Assembly (NCBI GenBank): GCA_009733575.1
Contig: ML769400.1
Location: forward strand, 1 to 64,000
Reading direction: 5' to 3'
DNA from: Gymnopus androsaceus JB14
Lineage: Eukaryota > Basidiomycota > Agaricomycetes > Agaricales > Omphalotaceae
Length of the DNA: 64,000 bases
Part shown: positions 41,009 through 52,602 of the stretch, in pieces
Numbering within the stretch: position 1 is the stretch's first letter
Layout: every line of letters starts with the position of its first letter
Translations under genes and position numbers: made by a program
Notes under the pieces: generated by a model
Seen by the model: only the letters and a program-made list of their open reading frames with translations
Database searches by the model: none
Told to the model about the DNA's origin: nothing

Positions 41009-41332
41009 TCAGTAGCGTTTTCGTTTTCGGCGATGAGTAGCGGTGTGGCAAATATAGCTTTGACGAGATTTTGGTTCTTGCTTGTCAAATGAGTGAGTGG
41101 GTGCTAGGTAAAGCGATAGGAATTGGAAGAGAAGATGGATGAGGATACCCTCGTCTATGTCTGTCTGACGGGAAAGGCATTTTAGGATTGTGTGAGGCTG
41201 GGATGGAAGGCCAACGTTAACCATAGCCGTAGTTAGAATCCAAATGCGAGAGACAGATTCCACACCCCCAACCTTTATCCGTCTTCCAACTTGGGCTTGA
41301 TATCGGTCTCCCCGTCCTCCTCTCCCCATCAC
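41009..41332 (-). pseudogene. Second fragment of the CTL transporter gene
   Basis: Similar on the minus strand to the part of the CTL gene near 37480-37850, which encodes the segment before and after DTLVYVGLTGKAF. The order is kept but many small indels and stops are present. It lies beyond the tRNA-Asn, on the opposite side of the intact gene from the other fragment. Confidence 0.55.
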
Positions 41333-42884
41333 AAACCCTCTCCCTACATATTTATCTTATCCTTCTCCTTACGGCTTTTCTTCCCCTCACTACGCTCTAG
41401 TGGGGGAGGGTTTGGAGATTTTGTTGGGGGCGAAGCGTAGCAGCGATGAACATTTCCTTACAATTTCCATAGGTTTAGCGGGTTAAGGGGCACGCCAGAA
41501 TCCATCGACATCGTAGCACCTGATCGGCTTTCGAGTCTGCTCGTGTGGAATTTTTGTGCTTGAATTTAATTCAAGTAGAAGGATACTTAATAAGCGAGAG
41601 GCTCGAATGTAAGCACAATTAGAAGGATACTTATTAAGCGAGAGGGTCGATACCTTGTAAGCTCGAGAATTATTACTAAGGGCCCTCCGGCACCCTCAGA
41701 TGTAGGATAAAACCGTTGTTGATGCTTGCCGTGATGTTATTGCGACTGAATCTACAGTCATATTAAGCGGCGGGCTCCAAACTTGAAGAGTGACACGAAG
41801 TAACTGCAAGATAAAATTTCCAGGACGAGGTCTAGCTTGGTGCTCTATGCGAAAGATCAAAGATCAGTTTGCAGGGCAAAAATATCGCCCTCATAGGGGG
41901 ACGGTTACCGGTCTAGTCGAGGTCGAGGATCTGGATGTTCAAGTATACTGTATAGTAAAACATATCGGCCATAGCAATTAGTGTGAAATCTAAGCAAAGT
42001 ATAAAGAAGGATGAATGCATTATGGCTGTCGTTTGATCGCAGGGATAAGAAAGCTCATCGTCGCTCGGTCACTTTCATCAAAGTACCAAACCACGGAAAA
42101 TCGAGATAGAGCTGCTTGCATGTCGATAGAACACGTTGATAATAATCGAATAAGTCGGTGTTATGACGACTAGGTTGCGGAAGCATTCCGGGAGCAGTGT
42201 TTTCAGGCCGACAGAAAACGCAATCGAGTAATTCGTTTGACATTATTTCCAAAACGTTTCGCTCTGTGCTGCACATGGTTCTGCTTTGGGTCGAGTTGAA
42301 AATTCATGGACTCGTTGAAGGGAAGCAGAAACAAGACGCAATCCGTTTGGGAGCTGATTTGGGCGGAAGCGCCTTTCAAGTTATACTGAGAAAGTAGTGT
42401 AACAGGGTCCGCACTCGCTCAAGGCCCCCGCCGATAGAGACTCTAGAAGAATAGAACGAAAACTTACGTTGAAGATGGAATACTGGCCTCCGCAACAGGT
42501 TCAGAGGATGCTAGGGAATGGGGGAGTGTTACTAATATCCCCCGCCTCTCATTGCCGCCTCGCTAAAAATTCAATGAGCATATGGCAGCGGTTGGAGGAT
42601 ACTGCCACTGACCCATTGCTTATCATCAACCCGCTTCAAGTGCCAGCACTATTGACTCGAAGCACTTATAGTGACTCAAGCATTGAACTCGACTGGACGG
42701 AGCCGTAACGGAGGTAGTCGGAACGATACCGGATCATTGTAATAAGCATGACACATTTATCCGAATGTAAGCACTTTGTCCAATTCTTCCGAATTACCCA
42801 GAGGGGCATGCGCGTCCTCTCTGCGGCAAGATCATATATAATGGCCGATTCAACGGTTTTTTGTTTTCATCGTCTTCTCCTCCC
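41333..42884. other. Intergenic, with a short direct repeat
   Basis: No supported gene. A ~30 bp unit (agaaggatacttaataagcg and following gagaggctcga) occurs at about 41577 and again at about 41622. A 73-codon minus-strand frame at 42055-42276 has no recognisable features and is not called. Confidence 0.45.
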
Positions 42885-44969
42885 ATGTCTCATCCGGGCA
42901 GTTCCACTCCTCGCGATTCCTCCGACCGAACTTTGGCGAGCATTCACTCCACCACGATGGAAGACCACGGTGTAGCTGAAAAGTCTGCGGTTGTTCAACC
43001 ACCTGAAAGTACAATAGTAACAGGGAAGAAGTTGGCGATTATTTTTGTCGCAATGTGGGTCTTCAAGCTTCAATTCTTTTCACCGATATTGATATTGAGT
43101 TTTTTTTTCCTCAAAAAAGGTTATTGTCGCTCCTATTAATCGCGTTAGATCAAACGATTCTGTCCACTGCTCTGCCTCGTATAGCTTCGGATTTCGACGC
43201 GTTCTCTCTCCAAGGATGGGTCTCTTCTTCATTTGTGCTCGCCCAAACCGTATTCCTTTTATTCTACGGCCAGCTTCTACGGATATTCCCTGCAAAGTGG
43301 ATCTTGGTTTCGTCTATAATCATCTTTGAGGCTGGTTCGTTAGTCTGCGGAGTGGCGCAGAACGTCGACATGTTGATAGCAGGACGCACAGTCTCCGGTG
43401 CGGGAGCTGCAGGAATCTGTAAGTTCATTCTACTCTTTGTCTTTTTTTTTTTTGTACAAATGTAACTGACCAATGGCGTGAAGTTGTCGCTATGATCCAG
43501 ATTATCTCCCAAGTTACAAGGCTCGAAGATCGACCGAGGTTGTTCGGCATGTTCGGTGCTGTTTTTGGTATCTCGTCTGTCATCGGACCTCTCATTGGCG
43601 GAGCGTTCACCGACCATGTACGACAAATAGCCTTTTCCTTTCATTATTTTATGCTCAGCGTTGTTTCTTTCATAGGTTACATGGCGTTGGTGTTTCTTCA
43701 TCAACCTTCCCATCGGAGGTGTATCTGTGACTGCTGTCACTTTCCTCTTGAAAGCCTCGCCTCCTCTGGGATCGGATCCTACCAAACGTTCGACCAAAGA
43801 CCTATTGCGACAGGTACTTGGACTGGACTATGTTGGTGCAGTTTTGGTCGCCGGAGCTGTTACGTGCCTTGTGCTTGCTCTCCAGTGGGGTGGAAACACC
43901 AAGCCATGGGGTGATAAGGCCGTCATTATCGTTAGTACCTCTTTGCATTGCGAAAACATTGCGCTGACTGGTTATTTCCTCATTTCAGAGTTTTGTCTTT
44001 GCGGGAGTCTTGACTGTGGCGTTCATCGCCTGGGAGATCTACAGTGGCGATAAAGCCATGGTCCCAACTCAAATTTTCAAGTCTCGTTCGGTGTTAGTAC
44101 TTTTCTCCCTGCTGTATTTCTGTCCCTGACGTCGTCTACTTAGATACGCTATTATTGCATATTGCTTCCTCACTCGTTTCTCGCTTCTATTATTTTCCTA
44201 TGTAAGTTTTTTTTTTCTTATTTGCGGAGAAGGCTCGTATCTAACGCAATTCTTACAGTATATTCCCATATTCTACCAGGCCGTGAGACACAAATCAGCC
44301 ACTTCCTCGGGCATAGACCTTCTTCCTTTCATGTTGGGCGTTGTCCTCACCGTCATCAGCTCTGGCCAGATAGTCGGAGTGTTCGGATACTACTGGCCAT
44401 TCCTCGTTGGCGCCCCCATCTTCCTCGCTGTCGGTTCCGGACTGCTCTACACCCTAAGCACAACGACAAGCTCTGCCCAACTCATCGGATTCCAGATCCT
44501 CGCTGGTGTCGGAACCGGAATGGGTATGCAGAACTCACTTCTGGCAATCCAGGCCGAGTTCAAAGACACCCCCAGAATTCTCGGCCAAGCAACCAGTATG
44601 GCTTCCTTTGGTCAGTTCCTAGGAGGTACACTTGGACTTGGCGTCGCCGAACCTGTTTTTGCATCCGAGTTGTCAAAGTACCTCCTTATCTACGCCCCCG
44701 ACGCGCCTGCTGCCATCGTAGAGGAATCCCCCACCGCGATCTACACAGAGCTCTCCGCGTCGTTGATTCCTGGTGTCGTACAGGCGTACTCGCACGCTCT
44801 GCGCATCGTGTTTGTTATCGGTGTTCCTGTAGCGGGACTCGCGCTCTTCGCTGCCATGTTCATTCAGAATATCCGGATCAAGAAGGCTGCACCTCCCGCC
44901 GCCGCTCCTATTCCTTCAGGTGCGGTGGCTCCGGTGGAAAAGGACGTGGAAAAGGGAGAGGATGCGTAG
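42885..44969 (+). CDS. MFS drug:H+ antiporter, DHA2 (14-TM) type
   Basis: Seven exons (42885-43054, 43120-43418, 43484-43617, 43676-43930, 43989-44092, 44144-44201, 44259-44969) sum to a 576-residue protein with every junction in frame. It has a cytoplasmic Ser-rich N-terminus, TM1 with the motif [17 protein letters not shown] and the [13 protein letters not shown] segment. Antiporter motif C-like sequences follow ([28 protein letters not shown]), then [14 protein letters not shown], which is typical of fungal 14-TM exporters. The C-terminus is acidic. Known relatives export toxins and antifungals across the plasma membrane using the proton gradient. The ATG at 42885 is preferred because upstream ATGs lead to short frames. 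Confidence 0.92.
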
Positions 44970-45490
44970 TCGGGATGTTTAGCACTCACACTCCTATACA
45001 TGATACATGTCATTAACGTTTTAAATATTCATCGGGTTAATACAGATAGCATATACTTAGTTTTGTAGTACCTAGTCGCATTGTACAAAAAGAACTCCAC
45101 TTAGATATTCACCATACCCTACGCACTACGCACTTAGCAATACATTTACTTACCAATATATTTGGTTTTTGACTTGTTTTGTTGCTATAGGATCTCTTGA
45201 ATATTGTTGTTGTCGATCTCTCCTCTGTTCAGAATCTCGATTTGGGACACATTAAACCTACCCTTGTAGACCATCAGGAACGCCGTATGAGCAGCTATGT
45301 ATTGATTCATATGGGACGGATGGGAAGTAACTTTTGCAAGAGCTGAGCAGTGGGGAGGTTGAGACCCCAGCACCAGCTACCTGTTTTCGGACCTGGTCGG
45401 AGATCCTAATTAATTACCTTGAATCCGGACCAGATTGCCAATATCAATGATGATCATTAAATGTGGCTGTGTTGCGACCGTGCCTACTAA
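44970..45490. other. Intergenic, no feature seen
   Basis: Downstream of the MFS gene. No gene, repeat or RNA was recognised before the promoter motif at 45491. Confidence 0.4.
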
Positions 45491-45500
45491 TATAAAAAGG
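45491..45500 (+). promoter_or_regulatory. TATA-box-like motif upstream of the TOPRIM gene
   Basis: TATAAAAAGG lies about 64 bp upstream of the ATG at 45555. It is followed by a pyrimidine-rich leader (ctcccctcccaacacactg, tttctctcccctccg), a common layout for expressed fungal genes. Suggests, but does not prove, that the neighbouring fragment is transcribed. Confidence 0.4.
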
Positions 45501-45554
45501 TGCACATCACTCATGCTCCCCTCCCAACACACTGTTTCTCTCCCCTCCGAAAAC

Positions 45555-46550
45555 ATGAACAACATCAATAATATCGCTGATCATGGTAATGATTCCAAAG
45601 ATATTGAACAAAACATATTAAGAACAATCATCTTGCAATCATCTGCTGCAGATAAAACTTCAAATTCATTGCTTTTGAGAAATGGAAATATGGTAGTCAG
45701 TATTCCTATTTCCAATTGTGACCATGTCCATCTTGATTCTTCAAGCTTCTGTACTAACTGGCTTGAATGTTCTAGCTAAGTGATGCCCAAAATGCAGGAA
45801 CCGATGACGCTCAAAGCTGTACATTAATTCTCACAGAAGGAGATTCCATGAAATCGATTGCCCTGACTGGTCTAAATATCATCGGACCTAAATATTTTGG
45901 TGTATTTCCCCTCCAAGGCAGTTTTTTGAACATTGATCAAGCACAATGGGACAACAATATTCTGGAAAATGAAGAGATTCAGAATATTGAGAGGATCATG
46001 GGTTTCCAATGCAAAAAAGAATATAAAAATTTATCGGGCTTGCGTTACGGAAGTATTATGATCATGGTCAACCAGGTATGTAGCATGTCAAATTATAGAT
46101 TGGTTGTTTAGAATTTAGAATCTCCTACTATACATATAGGACCAATATGGCTCTCATTTGAAGGCTGTGTTGATTAGTTTCCTGCGCCAAATCTATCCTT
46201 CAGTACTCCAAATCCCTGACTTCTTGGTTGAGTTTGTTATGCCAAGCATTCAGGTACATAGATACATCTTACTTATTATTTTTTTCACTCAGTACTTACT
46301 TTAGACATAGGCTACCAAAGAAAAGGAGCTCAAGGAATTTTTTACCATTGCTGAATATGAGCACTGGGCAAGGGGTGAACCTGATTCACATCAATGGGAC
46401 ATCAAGAATCTCAAGGTTCGAAATTTGAACTTTTAAATTGTGTCTTATTTACCAGGTCTGTAGCAACGTAGCGCCAGTGAAGCTGATGTTTGTCGCTATT
46501 TCAGGGATATGAAAAATTATCTCATCATTTTAACTCCCATTGCACTATGA
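45555..46550 (+). CDS. Orphan DNA topoisomerase II TOPRIM-domain fragment
   Basis: Four exons (45555-45692, 45776-46075, 46140-46253, 46311-46415) all join in phase 0, giving about 219 codons. The product aligns with eukaryotic Top2 from just before the TOPRIM domain: CTLILTEGDSMKSIALTGL, then VFPLQGSFLNI, NEEIQNIERIMGFQ and LRYGSIMIMVNQDQYGSHLK. FLVEFVMPSIQ and FFTIAEYEHW follow. The TOPRIM Glu is kept, but the DxDxD metal motif reads N-Q-D-Q-Y, so two of three Asp are lost. The ATPase region and the catalytic-Tyr region are absent. Beyond 46415 a degraded match (ASEADVCRYF) ends at a TGA at 46548. The first intron has a perfect TACTAAC branch site. Either a decaying pseudogene or a co-opted, non-catalytic TOPRIM protein. 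Confidence 0.7.
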
Positions 46551-47655
46551 TTCTGAGTAAGAAGAGAATTGCAGGCTAATGCTTGTAATAATAAATACTG
46601 TAGTTATGCTTAGTGCTGGTTGAAATTCTTTATTGATTCTTGACCAATTTGAAAAGGAATAAAAAAGAATAATCAAAAGAAATATCCTGACAATAGAAAA
46701 AAATTTTTTTTTTCAGTATAATACTATCGATACCGCAAAAGCGCCCAGAAGTGCATAAATCACAGTATATGGGCTGTAGCTCTTGCAGTTCCTAACGGCT
46801 GCTCTTCGAACTTTTAATGTAAGGTCTTCTACACGTTTTAAAGACATCTGTCTCCTTAATTTGAGCAAAAAGTACAAGGGAAAAATTCAGGAATTTTGAA
46901 CTTGTGCGAAATCACGCTTTTTTCAGGTTTGCACAAGATGCTCGATTTTTAGAGCCATAAATACTGCACAGATAAGTATAAGGTTTTTACAGTAGCTTTG
47001 GTACATATATTAAATTGGTACTGCCAACCCATCAAGGTTTCCGGTGGCTGGTTGTTGTTTCGCAAGCAGAAGAGGTGGAAAAAGTGCAGTTTCGGGCACT
47101 GCTAAGTTGCCGTTAAGCGCTCATTGCACTTCTCTGCCATTTTGAAAGGGTCTCGTCGGTTCCCTCTGGTATCTTTTTAAATGTCTCTTAAAAATCGCCA
47201 AAGTTAATGAAAAAACACTCTGACATCTTAAATATGGCCTCCCGAAATCCGGGAGCCATCTGTTAAAAATTGCAAAACTTTCTCTATAGTGACATTTTTT
47301 TTGTTGCATTTCTGGGGTAATGATAGTACTGTGGAGCCTGAAAGTACAAAAAAATCCGCTCAAACAAAAGTTTGACTGAAAACTATTGATAAACCTTATA
47401 AGGAAATTCATGTGATACAAAGATTATCCATATTTGGCTAATCAATATTTATCAGTCAAAATTTCCTTCAAGCAGAGTTTTCTATAATCCTCATGTGGAA
47501 CAGGCTCTTACTGAACCAGCCATCATAAGTATTGAGTTAACTTGCCCAAACAAACTATGCAATGGTTTAAATAGTTGTTTACTTAAGTAAATACTAAAGA
47601 AGCTGTCTATGAACACATCCCTGGAAAAATACAATACAGGCACTTAATCAGAGTG
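46551..47655. other. Intergenic, AT-rich, no feature called
   Basis: No gene, tRNA or clear inverted repeat was recognised. A-runs and T-runs are frequent near 46690-46720. Confidence 0.4.
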
Positions 47656-49279
47656 TCATTGGAAAGTTGGATTCTGGAATGATTTTGGATCAGGTAGATA
47701 GTCCGAAGATGACAGTGGAAGTTCAGGAAGGGTTTTCAGCTGGCTGGAGAACCGGAGCCTTGATTGTTCAAGTCCAAGGCTAGTGTGAGTGTTTGGTACA
47801 GAAGAGGAGAGGTTGTCAACAGGTGCAAAATGTAATGTCTCGAGCCGAGTTTCCTCTTGGGGGTGAGGAATTACTGATAAGAAAATAGTCTTGTTTACAC
47901 TGTTCTCTTGGTTGACAAGAAGCAGCACCACTATAGGATAAATACCCTGGATAAAAATGAAATTTGAATTTGCAAAATTTGGACAGAAGCAATTGGCTTA
48001 CAGCAACCTGGAAGTTAATTGGTAGTGATGTGCCGGCCCGGCTTTGGCCTGCGAGCCCCGGCTTCGGCCCACAGGCCCTTGGCTTTGGCCTGGAGAAATT
48101 GAAGCCGGGCCCTACTAGGAGGGCTCCGGCTTGGCCCGGCCCACGGCTTTCAGGCCGAGCCGGCACATCACTATTAATAATTGGTGAGTAGATGTCTCCA
48201 AGTGTTCCATTTGGAAGGTGAACAAGTGATGCTATAAGTACTGTGATCTTCAGGAAATTGACCAAGTATCACCAATAGCTTTCCACTTAACTAGATTGAT
48301 TACTCACTCCAGAAAAGATATATAGTACACCTGACTCAACAAGAAGCACCATAATTCTTTGTCCTTTAGCGGTCCTGTCTCGGAAAGATTGGAGATCATG
48401 TTTGATAGTTTGACGATATTTCCTGTATATACTGTTAGCCAAATAACTATGATAGGAGGACACATAGTACCAAGCCTTCAAAGCAACAATGGAAGTTGCA
48501 GATATGTTGGTCAGGAGAGAAAGAACGAGGTTTGTAACCTGGGTTGCATCGATAACGCGAGTTAAAGTCACATAAAGACTGGTCCCAGGATGGTTTCCTG
48601 CTGGCGAGGTGAGTATTAGCCTTGTTACAATCGTTGCTGTGATGCTTACTGTAATGAAGGGTTAAGTGATGAACAAATAAGAAATACTGAACACGTACAT
48701 GACAAACAAATCAGAAGAATAATCGGAATACTCAGCGCCCTTCTACTTTGGTCACTGCATAATACCCAAGCTCGCCAGACGACCACACCATCAGTCAAAA
48801 AATACTGTCATAGATTCAGTCACATCCATACGAGCATGCAAAAAAAGACTTCACGTTAATGAGACAAATAGCATTGAACACTGGTATAAAGTTTGGAGGA
48901 TTATCCTCCGGAGTAATCGATAAGAACCAGAACTGAATGTCCTGTATCACATTGACGACTGAAAGAGCCCAGTCGACGCTCGAGATGATGTACATGAACA
49001 CGGTCATGGCAAATAAAAATTTCCGAACTCGCGTTCGAAGACCTTTTCTCCTAGCATTTTGGTTAAGCATAAAGTTTGGAGAATTGGCGTAAACGTTAAC
49101 GAGCTCACAACATGACGAATGTGGATGACGAGACAGCTATACACGCCTATAAAAGTGTCATTTCATCATCATGAGAAGTGCAGAGAACGTCGCTAACCGT
49201 ATACAAATGTCTGAGCAATGGTCCCTATGGAATGATACAACACGACGATTGCGTGGGCATGGTTTTGGGATTCAGACAT
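47656..49279 (-). CDS. Fungal 7TM-like integral membrane protein B, with exonised MITE
   Basis: The start at 49279 gives MSESQNHAHAIVVLYHSIG and a first TM/loop (TIAQTFVYG then GVYSCLVIHIRH). RKFLFAMTVFMYIISSVDWALSV and the signature DGVVVWRAWVL follow, then NLVLSLLTNISATSIVALKAW and RIMVLLVESGVLYIFSG. The last TM is GIYPIVVLLLVNQENSV. It is paralogous to 32471-33934. The exon before the last TM contains a 151 bp hAT-like MITE plus its target duplication; together they add 54 in-frame codons rich in Gly, Pro and Arg without a stop. The family normally has a short loop here. If translated, the insert lies between the sixth and seventh TM. Exon borders between 48266 and 49070 are approximate. 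Confidence 0.75.
48023..48173. mobile_element. GC-rich hAT-like MITE inside a coding exon
   Basis: A 151 bp element with ends TAGTGATGTGCCGGC and complement GCCGGCACATCACTA. It is flanked by TTAATTGG (48015-48022) and TTAATAATTGG (from 48174), an 8 bp target duplication with a 3 bp expansion on one side. The interior is built from GGCTTTGGCC and GGCCCGGC palindromic motifs. It is much more GC-rich than its surroundings. No coding capacity of its own on the plus strand, but open in the gene's minus-strand frame. Confidence 0.8.
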
Positions 49280-50257
49280 TTAGGTTGAAAGGGCAAGATA
49301 GTGGTGCTGGAAGAAGGGAGCGAGATAACTTCTTGAACGCTCCTTGAATTGAAAAACATACGAAAGATCATCAGATGAACAAAACCATCCGGGTTTCAGT
49401 TTTCGCCTTGTAATGTAACATGAACTTTAAAGGTTAAAGTATATGGCAAGAATCGGATAATTGGAGGGGGGTTCCCGGAGAATTCGTAAGTTTGGGAGAT
49501 CTATAAGCTTCAGAGAAACTCAAGATTCTTGATGCTAAATAATCTGGAGACGCGACGACTACTTATCCAGTCTCTAGTGCCGAAAGATGTGTCAGGACAA
49601 TTAAAAAAATTAATATATAATTCATTTATACTAAACTTACGACCACTTATATCAACGTTCGAGGAAGAATAGCGTGACCAGTGTATGAACGTGCGCAGAT
49701 TAAGCGGCCAGGAGTAGTTCTCGTAGTGGCAAAGACAGAGAAGAAGAAAAATAAAATAAGATAAAACAATAAAACAAGAATGGAAGTGCTTAGCGAAAGG
49801 ACAGAGGAGAGATTATCAATCGATATAAGAACGCGATAACAGCGAGGGACTAGATAAATCCGGACTCTGTTCATCTACGCTTCAGTTATACTACGTGCAG
49901 AAGTAATAGATCACTGCGATGCTTCGAGCTTAAAACTTCAGAATGCTGAGATGGAGCAGCGAGAAAGTACAAGATGAGTATGCAGTAGCAGTATCAATGA
50001 TATGTGGCCCACAAACCTCGATTTCCCTCTGTAGGGCACATATCTCCTTATAGCACGAAGAGATAACTCTTAAGCGGATGAATATGCGCTTCGCAGATAG
50101 GTAGCCCTTCCAGGGTAGCTTTTGAGCATCATAATCTGCTAAGCAGATGTTAATAACATCTCTCTCGATTCTGAAGCACTCGATTGTCAGTGAGATTGTT
50201 AAAAATGGAGCGAGTCAGAGTCATAAGCCTTGGGCACTCAAGATCTGGGAACAGGAC
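49280..50257. other. Intergenic, no feature seen
   Basis: About 1 kb upstream of the 7TM-like gene without a supported gene or repeat. Confidence 0.4.
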
Positions 50258-50533
50258 TCACTGAAGCAAACGTCTCTCGTAGTCCAAGTATCCAGTAACT
50301 TCCGAGCTGCCATTGTAGAATGGAGCTGTTAACTCCCTCTTGTAGTCCTTCAATTGCTCTTCCACCGCTGACCGCATGAGCTGCAGCTTTCGAAGAGCTG
50401 TACAAGGAAAGCAGATGCGACAAAAGACAAACGCGACACCGACAGTTAAGACAAATGCCCAGACGATAGAACTCGAAGGAACGATAGCCTGAACAAATGT
50501 TTGAGTGAAAATGTCAACAATAGAGAAGGCCAT
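50258..50533 (-). CDS. Small single-TM protein, hypothetical
   Basis: A 91-codon frame from 50533. The N-terminal half is one hydrophobic segment (SIVWAFVLTVGVAFVFCRI), and the rest is a basic/acidic helix (LRKLQLMRSAVEEQLKDYKR). TM plus coiled helix is a plausible organisation for a membrane-tethered protein, but the stop may just mark an intron. Family not recognised. Confidence 0.35.
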   Translation of the reverse strand: MAFSIVDIFTQTFVQAIVPSSSIVWAFVLTVGVAFVFCRICFPCTALRKLQLMRSAVEEQLKDYKRELTAPFYNGSSEVTGYLDYERRLLQ

Positions 50534-51717
50534 GGGATATGTGGGTTGCTTGGAGAGAAAGGGTTGACTGCGATTTGTGATAATTTTATAGATATTGAAT
50601 ATTCAGAAGCTCATGCTGGCCAATGAAAAAATGGACTCTCCCGAAAGTAAGTTCCTGCCAGATTGCTGTCGTATATATGTAAACCTATGTCTTTTAGAGA
50701 ATTAAGTAGGCTTGGTACCCCGACTCGCCTCGATTTACTTTGTCAATATTCCCGATATTCCCGATAGGCCTAGACGAGAACCTACTACCATTGGTCATTC
50801 GAAAGATCTATCGCTGCATTGTCATTGGACCACTGGCAAGAATCGATTTGCGGGACATGCGTTTCGGAATCACTTTGAAAGAAAAGTGGTTCAGTCCATT
50901 CATATGCGTCCTCGACAGTGCATCACAAGGGAACGCGAAACTCTGGGATCACAGCCGCCTCTCTCTCTCTCTTTCGAGCATTCAAGCAATTTCCTGCAAA
51001 GCTTCAACATTTTTTTTTTTCCAAGGTTTGATCTGCTCCGAGCACATATGATAGGGTCTTGGAAGGGCACAACCAGCAACCAGCGCCTGTTTAATCACTT
51101 GAGTATTTAGTATCCATAATTCAAAGGCAGTTGGGCTGATATAATGACTCAATTGTATAAGTCGACATACGAAGGGTTTCGGACCTTTTCGGACGCGCCC
51201 CAGTTGGCGCGTGGATATTAGCGGTAAACCTGCCAGATTCATTATTACAATAAATCAAAGGCTTAAGGAGTCGTACGTGCTGGATTTCTGTTCATATGAT
51301 GGAAGGAGAAGACGAGGCGCCAAGTCTAGAGAAACTTCAGACAAGCCAACTCGACACGGGAATAAGTTGTGGACGATTGTATGGCTGAGAAGCTGGCAGA
51401 GATCTAAATCTATTTGCTGAACACACAAGAGCCGAAAAACAAAAAATGGACTTACGAAACCGAAAACCCATGGTCACTATGGATCGCGCGCGCTCATCTA
51501 TCCACCTCGGAAGTATATTGTTGCTTCAAGGCTTGTGTTCTTCGAACCTTTGGCAGAACTGAAAAGAAATAGACTCCGCTTATCTTACTACATGCTGTCG
51601 GCAGCTGTACCTTGAAATACACAAACGGGAAGAGACATAACGAAAGAGCTGAAAGTTGAATACATCAGTCCAATAAGGCAATCTAAGTAAGCGCCCACTG
51701 GCTCTCCTCTAACCACG
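50534..51717. other. Intergenic, no feature seen
   Basis: No supported gene. A palindromic GGCGCG pair near 51190-51215 is too short to be meaningful. Confidence 0.4.
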
Positions 51718-52602
51718 ATGTCAGGTAAAAAGCTGAGCACCGGAACGCTCAGCTTGAAGTTTATGCAAAATGCGCAAAGAGCAAAGCAGTTAAAGGAAGT
51801 CGAACTCGAAAAAGCTCCAGTTGAGGATGACGGACAGTGGGAAGTCGCCAAAGAAATTAGAGAATCATGGGGGCCTACAGAGTCTGAGCGAGTATTTTTT
51901 TTACTTGGATGCATTCCGCACGCACTGAAACAAATCATAGCAATTCTGTCAGCTACGAACAGTCTTATCTTCCGTTTCTTTTCCCCTCCCTCCCAACTTC
52001 CGCTGACGCCAAACCGAAAGGCCGACGCGTCTTCAAACGCGGAAAAGAAGTACAGGTTCTTGTTTATTCGCTGTATTATAAGATATTTACTTACCTACCT
52101 TTTACCTTTCAGATTACAACAGAGTCTTCTTCCGAGGCTGCCCCTCCCGTTGATAATCCAGACTCATCATCGCCTTCTTCCTCCTCCGTGCGTCCTGCTC
52201 CGCAAATTGACAGCGGCATTGGCAGAAGTACCACCCGCCCCATAACGAAATCCACAAAAGTCGCAAAACTAGCTATCTTTGATAACTCTGAAGTTGGTAC
52301 TGATCTACGGCGTCCTACGAACACAAACAACGATTCCGTGGCTTCCTCTTCCTTTTCCTTCTCACACAAGGCTAGCACTATTGCTTCACCTTCCAGCAAT
52401 GTCTTCCTAAAACCAGCTGGTGTTGACGAGCCTAAAGCTTCCAATGCCAGTAACGGTAGTGCGGCAGTCATCGGTCAGTGCTCGTGAAGTGAAAGTCACT
52501 AAACGCGAAAGAAAAACTTCGGCGACGCAGGCAGACACGGACATGGGAGGAGATGGCCCCAAGCGCAAGAAAAAGAAGAAATCAAAGATCGCCGCAGACT
52601 GA
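51718..52602 (+). CDS. MPP6-like (M-phase phosphoprotein 6 family) RNA-processing protein
   Basis: The start at 51718 gives KKLSTGTLSLKFMQNAQRAK, the diagnostic N-terminal motif of the MPP6 family, which helps the nuclear exosome bind RNA. An intron with donor GTATTT and acceptor GAACAG joins to SYLPFLFPSLP and KGRRVFKRGKE; the next intron uses GTACAG and TTTCAG. The long Ser-rich exon carries KLAIFDNSEV and ends near 52470. The final segment is basic (KRERKTSATQ, GPKRKKKKKSKIAAD), typical of a nucleolar tail. The frame changes between the last two parts: either a weak 46-nt intron (GTTGAC...GGCAG) or a one-base error near 52470. It converges with the SOG2-like gene. Confidence 0.7.

Noticed and set aside
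42055..42276. 73-codon minus-strand open frame
   Set aside because: No family, no context and no composition signal; length is expected by chance.
48023..48173. The GC-rich palindrome as a terminator or structural RNA
   Set aside because: TIR starting TAGTGATG and the 8 bp target duplication identify it as a MITE.
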